Assembly (NCBI RefSeq): GCF_000828085.3
Contig: NZ_JXCA02000024.1
Location: forward strand, 488,715 to 552,509
Source of the DNA: Scytonema tolypothrichoides VB-61278
GTDB taxonomy: Bacteria; Cyanobacteriota; Cyanobacteriia; Cyanobacteriales; Nostocaceae
Length of the DNA stretch: 63,795 nucleotides
Reading direction: 5' to 3'
The first letter of the stretch is position 1, and each line of letters opens with the position of its first letter. A program made the translations under genes and the position numbers. Positions 62,057 to 63,795 of this stretch are shown one piece after another. The notes beneath the pieces are model-generated. The model made no database searches. It was given only the letters and a program-made list of their open reading frames with translations, and was not told the DNA's origin.

Positions 62057-63229
62057 TTGAGACGAGTAACAAGAACTATCAAGCTAAAGTTTGTACAACT
62101 AAATAAATCAAAGATTAAACTATTTGAAGAAATGACTAAGGAGGCAACAGATTTAGCTAATTGGTTGCTAACAGTTCCTCTTAGTGAAAGACGAAAGTTG
62201 ACAACTTCTAAAGTTCAAACTCGTCTCATGTCTGCTCTGTCTAATCAAGTCATTCGACACACCACATCTGATGCTGGGAAAAAAGCAAAATCTTTCAAGC
62301 AATTGCCACCAGAAGTAAACAATCAAAACTGGGCATTGCATAAAGTGGGAACTACATATAGTGTTAGTTTTCCAACCGTCAAAGGAACAAAGCGTGTTCC
62401 TATTGAGGTTGCATCAAAACACTGGCAGCCAGTTTTGGAAGGGATTCTTAGTGGCACGATTGAAAGAGGTAGTGCCAAGATTATTAAGCATCGCAACAAA
62501 TGGTATATCTATGTTTCTATAACCGAGGAAGTTCCAGAAGTTATAGCAACTAACAGAATCGGCTGTGATAGAGGACAGAATAATCTTGCTGTGGTAGCTC
62601 CCAAGAACGGGTTTGGTAAGTTTTTTAGCGGCAAAGAAGTTATGCATCGTCGTCGTTATTTTCAAAAACGGCGTAAGCAACTACAATCTGCTAAAAAATT
62701 TAGGGCGCTTAAAAAGTGGAATAAGAAAGAACGTCGTTGGATGGAGGCAGCAGATCATACTGTTTCCCGTCGGATTGTCCGTTTCGCAGAGTTCTTGAAT
62801 GCTGATGTGGTGGTTGAGGACTTAGAAGGATGCCGAAAAACCATGAAGCAATCCAAGAGACAACGTGCCGATTCTGCTCAATCTCGTCACTCGTGGTCAT
62901 TCTACTCGCTGGAGATGAAGTTAGACTACAAGCTAGCAATGTCAGGATTGAAGTTGGTTAAGCGTCCAGCGCCATACACATCAAAATCCTGCTCAACTTG
63001 TGGAATATTGGGTATTCGAGAACGCCACCACTTCAATTGTCCACATGGACACTACCATAACGCAGATCTTAACGCTGCCAGAAACATAGCGCAGTGGGAT
63101 GGGTTTGCTTGTTCTTTGGGTCTAAAGAAGGATATAGCTGCAATGGCTATGTCTGATTCAGAGAATGGGCTGCTTGGCGCAGCCCCGAACTGGATGAAAA
63201 CCCAATCGACGGGGATTGGGATATTTTAG
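62057..63229 (+). CDS. tnpB: TnpB (IS200/IS605-group RNA-guided nuclease), solitary
   Basis: 390 residues. TTG 62057 is chosen as the start because AAGGAGG lies 8 nt upstream; GTG 62048 overlaps that site. An N-terminal beta-rich region is followed by the RuvC-like core: Asp in IGCDRGQNNLAVV, Glu in VVVEDLEGC and Asp in HNADLNAARNIAQWD. The zinc ribbon SCSTCG near 315 is followed by FNCPHGHYHNAD, where His replaces one expected Cys. TnpB is guided by an RNA from the element's right end and cuts DNA at the empty donor site. There is no tnpA. A 3' GC-rich hairpin region (63168-63186) may belong to the guide RNA. Confidence 0.9.
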   Translation: MRRVTRTIKLKFVQLNKSKIKLFEEMTKEATDLANWLLTVPLSERRKLTTSKVQTRLMSALSNQVIRHTTSDAGKKAKSFKQLPPEVNNQNWALHKVGTTYSVSFPTVKGTKRVPIEVASKHWQPVLEGILSGTIERGSAKIIKHRNKWYIYVSITEEVPEVIATNRIGCDRGQNNLAVVAPKNGFGKFFSGKEVMHRRRYFQKRRKQLQSAKKFRALKKWNKKERRWMEAADHTVSRRIVRFAEFLNADVVVEDLEGCRKTMKQSKRQRADSAQSRHSWSFYSLEMKLDYKLAMSGLKLVKRPAPYTSKSCSTCGILGIRERHHFNCPHGHYHNADLNAARNIAQWDGFACSLGLKKDIAAMAMSDSENGLLGAAPNWMKTQSTGIGIF

Positions 63230-63713
63230 AATAAAGTGCCTTTTGTCAATCAGTTAAAATACTGGAATTTGTATTTTTAAGAATGATAATCGTGTAGAAG
63301 TAAGGGGAAGGAGGTGAGCGTCGCTCACCTCCTTCCCCTATGTTTGATTATCATTATCTTTAAAGTCTTTAACAGCTTAAATAGGAGATGAAAAAGTATT
63401 GTAACGACGTAGGACGCTTATCTATACTGGTGAGTAGAGAAGAAAGAGCGCTTTAAACTCAATTTTAAAAGATAGGAAGATTAATGTCACTGTAAGGATA
63501 AGTTGAGCAACTTGCTCACTTTATGCTTTCAAAGAGACTTGCTTAACTTATGCTTACAAAGCCAATGCTTCCAATCGCGAAATAGATAATCCTTGAACTC
63601 GCTTGGTATTGGATGCATTTTTTACAGTGTTGATGGACGCGCTTCGGGTAATGTGATAAATGTTGGATGCAATAGAGAGGGTGTGTCACCACCAGCAATT
63701 CTCATTCACCCCT
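63230..63713. other. Spacer after tnpB with a perfect hairpin
   Basis: AGGGGAAGGAGGTGAGC, loop GTC, GCTCACCTCCTTCCCCT (63303-63339) is a 17-bp perfect hairpin. It could mark the right part of the TnpB element or its terminator. The rest, including direct repeats near 63505-63560 (GCTTACAAAG/GCTTTCAAAG type), has no gene. Confidence 0.6.
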
Positions 63714-63795
63714 TTAAGTTGCGCTTACTTCATGGTACAGACCATCTTTATCGTTGAACTGCCATCCACGTTTAATACTGTCTTTGTCTCTTGTC
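63714..63795 (-). CDS. Possible C-terminus of a gene entering from the right edge
   Basis: A minus-strand frame open to the window edge encodes TRDKDSIKRGWQFNDKDGLY and HEVSAT before a TAA at 63714-63716. Only 26 residues are visible, so it could be chance. The composition looks protein-like. Confidence 0.35.
   Translation of the reverse strand, partial: TRDKDSIKRGWQFNDKDGLYHEVSAT

Overview
The window comes from a filamentous, probably heterocyst-forming cyanobacterium (Nostocales type). The evidence is psaD (photosystem I), an MPBQ/MSBQ methyltransferase for tocopherol and plastoquinone, cyanobacterial families such as DUF2605/DUF2973, DICT-domain kinases and AAA-like STAND ATPases, many GCGATCGC (HIP1) sites, and intergenic spacers full of 7-bp tandem repeats (CTGATAA, TGTTCCC) and small palindromic or MITE-like elements. 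Genes are loosely spaced. Short remnants (metE, an ABC ATPase, Uma2, a DUF6220 gene) point to a large, repeat-rich genome in flux. No rRNA, CRISPR array or prophage was seen.

Layout. 1-3.7 kb: the end of a WD40 protein, two convergent paralogous small DNA-binding-like genes, and a heme-oxygenase-fold diiron-type protein followed by a frameshifted small gene. 4-8.3 kb: YifB/ComM ATPase, a TAXI substrate-binding protein and an SDR. 8.7-11 kb: a small protein with a Gly-Gly-type leader, a small Cys-rich membrane protein and a VapC-type toxin-antitoxin pair. 11.5-19 kb: PP2C phosphatase, MltA, NfeD plus stomatin, a Fur-family regulator, and purS plus purQ. 19.1-21 kb: a two-gene unit of a membrane-anchored PD-(D/E)XK nuclease-like protein and a two-helix membrane protein. 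22-29 kb: psaD, a DICT/GAF histidine kinase, a glycogen-debranching-type glucosidase and DUF2973/DUF2605. 30-35.6 kb: thrS, a ParE-type toxin-antitoxin pair, PrxQ, a PNPOx-like protein and a GNAT.

35.6-44.7 kb is a vitamin B12-linked stretch. Two cobalamin riboswitches are each followed by a 35-codon ORF. The first precedes a DUF1636 metal-binding protein and then a metE relic reduced to its two ends. The second precedes the MPBQ/MSBQ methyltransferase and cobW. Between them lies a LysR-flanked cluster: a 6-oxocamphor-hydrolase-like crotonase with all five catalytic residues, an SDR, a MAPEG protein, a DUF6220 gene broken by a 122-bp MITE-like insertion, and a LuxR regulator.

44.7-56.7 kb: tRNA-Gly(CCC), an RND efflux pair, an HD phosphohydrolase, an oligopeptide-type ABC permease preceded by a perfect 40-bp palindrome, tRNA-Leu(CAA) overlapping the end of an M48 peptidase gene, MurA, tRNA-Leu(CAG) and a TrmH-type methyltransferase. 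56.8-63.8 kb: a translationally coupled pair of a membrane alpha/beta hydrolase and an AAA-like STAND ATPase (the best candidate here for an undescribed conflict or signalling system), a lipocalin-like protein with an intradiol dioxygenase, and a solitary TnpB transposon gene between two perfect hairpins.

All calls rest on reading the sequence and recalled family knowledge. No database search was run.
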